Source: Prevotellaceae bacterium (GTDB lineage: Bacteria; Bacteroidota; Bacteroidia; Bacteroidales; UBA932). From it: 6,928 nucleotides of DNA. The translations under genes and the position numbers were made by a program. The first letter of the stretch is position 1. Each line of letters starts with the position of its first letter. Shown one piece after another: positions 4,917 through 6,928 of this stretch. The stretch covers positions 1-6,928 of the forward strand of contig JAIRKV010000225.1 of NCBI GenBank assembly GCA_031259935.1, read 5' to 3'. The notes beneath the pieces were generated by a model. That model ran no database searches. It saw nothing but the letters and a program-made list of their open reading frames with translations, and was not told where the DNA came from.

Positions 4917-6848
4917 ATGATTGACCAGACAACTATAAATAAAATATTTGATACTGTTGATATTGTAGATATTATTCAGGATTTTGTTTCGCTGAAAAAA
5001 CGCGGTGCAAACTATATCGCATGCTGTCCTTTTCATGACGAAAAAACGCCATCGTTTTCAGTTTCGCCGACAAAAGGTATTTTCAAATGTTTTGGCTGCG
5101 GAAAAGCAGGAAATGCCGTAAGTTTTGTACAGTTGCACGAAAATATTTCCTATGGCGAGGCTTTGAAATACATTGCAAAAAAATATGGAATAGAAATTAA
5201 TGAGCGCGAATTAAGCCCCGAAGAACAGCATCGCAACGACGACCGCGAAAGCATTATGACAGTTCTTTCCTATGCTCAGCAGAAATTTGTTGAAAATCTG
5301 ACGGAAACCGGCGAGGGAAAATCAATCGGACTGAGTTATTTCAGCGAACGCGGATTTTCGCAGTCAACAATCAAACAGTTTCAGCTCGGATACGGTATGC
5401 GCTCACTGTCATCGTTTTCAAAACAGGCGCTTGCCGATGGTTACAAAAAAGAATTTCTGCTGAAAGCAGGTCTGTGCCACGAACGCGAGCAGACAGGCGA
5501 ACTTGTGGATTTTTTTGCCGGACGCGTAATTTTTCCCATACATTCGGTTACGGGACGCGTGATTGCTTTTGGCGGACGTGCGCTCAGCGCCGAAAAAAAT
5601 ATTGCAAAATATAAAAATTCGCCCGAATCGGAACTTTATGCGAAAAACAAAACGCTTTACGGCTTGTATTTTTCAAAAAACGCAATTGTAAAAAAACAAA
5701 AATGCTATTTAGTCGAAGGTTATACGGACGTCATATCGATGTATCAGGCAGGCATTGACAATGTTGTAGCCTCGTGCGGAACATCTCTGACAGTTGAACA
5801 GGCAAAACTTATTCGCCGCTTTTCACCCGAAGTAACGGTAATGTACGACGGCGATTCGGCAGGTATTCACGCTTCGCTGCGCGGAATTGATATTTTGCTT
5901 GAAGAAGGATTAACGGTAAAAATTATACTTTTTCCCGATAACGAAGACCCCGACTCGTTTGCACGTAAACATTCGATTTCCGAAACGGAAAAATTTTTAA
6001 GTGAAAACGAACAGGATTTCATTGTTTTCAAAACAAACCTTTTGCTGTCGGAAAACAAAAACGACCCTGCCCGAAAAGCCAAAATAATAAGCGATGTCGT
6101 GCAGTCAATCAGCCTTATTCCCGATAATATCGCTCGAATGACCTATCTGAAAGAATGTGCGCAGTTGTTTGATGCTGACGAAAATACACTGGCTCAGGAA
6201 ATAAAGCGCGAACGTGCAAAAAAATATTACGGCAAGGAATATAAAGATATAAAACCGCTGATTACCGAAAAAAAACGGCAGGTCGGCAATATTTCAATCA
6301 TCGATAACAATTGCGATGAACAGGAAAAAGAATTAACATATTTTCTTTTGAAGCACGGAAATCATCCTTTGTTTGAAAACAGGCACGGAAGTATTGATAC
6401 TGTGGCTCAATATATAATAGCCGAATTGAAAAAAGATGATATTGCGCTGCAAAACGAATGTTATAAACAAATCTTTATCGAATACGAAAACCTTTTGAAT
6501 CAAAACATGGAATTTTCGATAAAACATTTTATAAACAATATCGACAAAAATATTTCGGAATTTGCGGTTAATATCATCTCAGACGAATACGAATTAAGCG
6601 AAATATGGAAACGTTTCGGCGCCGGCATTTCACCCGAAGAAGACGAGCTAAAGCGCACAGTTCCAAGAGCAATAACCGTTTACAAAATAAAATTGCTTGC
6701 GCAAACCATCAACACATTCACCGCAGAACTTAATAAAAGTATTAGCGAAAACAACGATGAAAAAGTAACTTTAATAACAAAAAAAATCATGGAACTTACC
6801 CAAATACGCAAAATTCTGTCGGACACGCTGAAAAGAGTTACATCCTGA
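4917..6848 (+). CDS. dnaG: DNA primase DnaG
   Basis: This 643-residue primase synthesises the RNA primers for lagging-strand replication and works with the DnaB helicase. The N-terminal CHC2 zinc domain has C37, H40, C58 and C61 (C-P-F-H and C-F-G-C). The polymerase domain includes E-R-G-F (144-147), F-G-G-R, and Y-K-N-S-P-E (232-237). The TOPRIM metal site is E-G-Y-T-D-V (E267), D-G-D-S-A-G (D311, D313) and D-P-D-S-F (D344, D346). Residues from about 440 onward are the poorly conserved helicase-binding region. It is somewhat longer than E. coli DnaG (581). I start it at the ATG (MIDQ) rather than an in-frame TTG at 4908: that TTG lies inside the -7 promoter element, and the I-N-K-I-F-D-T-V-D-I-V segment matches family N-termini. 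It stands alone, not in the rpsU-dnaG-rpoD arrangement of E. coli. The 80 bases after the stop show no clear terminator. Confidence 0.97.
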   Translation: MIDQTTINKIFDTVDIVDIIQDFVSLKKRGANYIACCPFHDEKTPSFSVSPTKGIFKCFGCGKAGNAVSFVQLHENISYGEALKYIAKKYGIEINERELSPEEQHRNDDRESIMTVLSYAQQKFVENLTETGEGKSIGLSYFSERGFSQSTIKQFQLGYGMRSLSSFSKQALADGYKKEFLLKAGLCHEREQTGELVDFFAGRVIFPIHSVTGRVIAFGGRALSAEKNIAKYKNSPESELYAKNKTLYGLYFSKNAIVKKQKCYLVEGYTDVISMYQAGIDNVVASCGTSLTVEQAKLIRRFSPEVTVMYDGDSAGIHASLRGIDILLEEGLTVKIILFPDNEDPDSFARKHSISETEKFLSENEQDFIVFKTNLLLSENKNDPARKAKIISDVVQSISLIPDNIARMTYLKECAQLFDADENTLAQEIKRERAKKYYGKEYKDIKPLITEKKRQVGNISIIDNNCDEQEKELTYFLLKHGNHPLFENRHGSIDTVAQYIIAELKKDDIALQNECYKQIFIEYENLLNQNMEFSIKHFINNIDKNISEFAVNIISDEYELSEIWKRFGAGISPEEDELKRTVPRAITVYKIKLLAQTINTFTAELNKSISENNDEKVTLITKKIMELTQIRKILSDTLKRVTS

Positions 6849-6928
6849 TGAAATATCGGTTTTATACAGGCATTTACATTAACAGTTCACATTAATATCA
6901 TATTCGCAGATACCTGTGCATTAAAATT

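Noticed and set aside
6866..6917. An inverted repeat ACAGG/CCTGT downstream of dnaG as a terminator.
   Set aside because: It is only five base pairs with a loop of over 40 bases and no adjoining T-run.

Overview
The window reads as an ordinary chromosomal stretch from an AT-rich member of the Bacteroidota, most likely Bacteroidales. The evidence is the protein families and wording (the DnaG N-terminus starting MIDQ, a lipoprotein type I associate with gut Bacteroidales), the lack of clear Shine-Dalgarno sequences, and promoters of the Bacteroidetes type (TTTG, about 19-21 bases, TAnnTTTG) upstream of at least two genes. The exact genus cannot be read from the sequence.

Layout. Positions 1-789 hold no convincing gene. 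They contain two separate, unrelated palindromic elements: a 165-bp one at 365-529 and a 122-bp one at 600-721 bounded by perfect 12-bp inverted repeats. A good promoter at 741-773 follows. Four genes then run rightward, separated by gaps of 54-89 bases: a FlK-like hotdog thioesterase (790-1167), a glyoxalase II/GloC-like metallo-beta-lactamase-fold hydrolase (1246-1890), a membrane-anchored or exported MltD-like lytic transglycosylase with a C-terminal LysM-like region (1945-2907), and an uncharacterised lipoprotein (2997-3608). A leftward gene (3643-4695) converges on them and encodes a winged-helix protein of the AlkZ-like DNA glycosylase family. A 221-base divergent spacer carries promoters for that gene and for dnaG (4917-6848), the replicative primase. 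The last 80 bases hold nothing I can identify.

How the genes work together. They do not form one pathway. Two are thioester hydrolases of different folds, two act at the cell envelope (peptidoglycan cleavage and a lipoprotein), one probably repairs alkylated DNA, and one primes replication. Gap sizes and promoters suggest mostly single-gene transcription, although the four rightward genes could be partly co-transcribed.

There is no sign of a defence system, CRISPR array, prophage, insertion sequence with a transposase, or RNA gene. The points most worth a second look are the two palindromic elements, the dnaG promoter that almost touches its start codon and predicts a leaderless mRNA, the AlkZ-like protein with its QxQ motif, and the lipoprotein of unknown function with a tiny overlapping upstream ORF.
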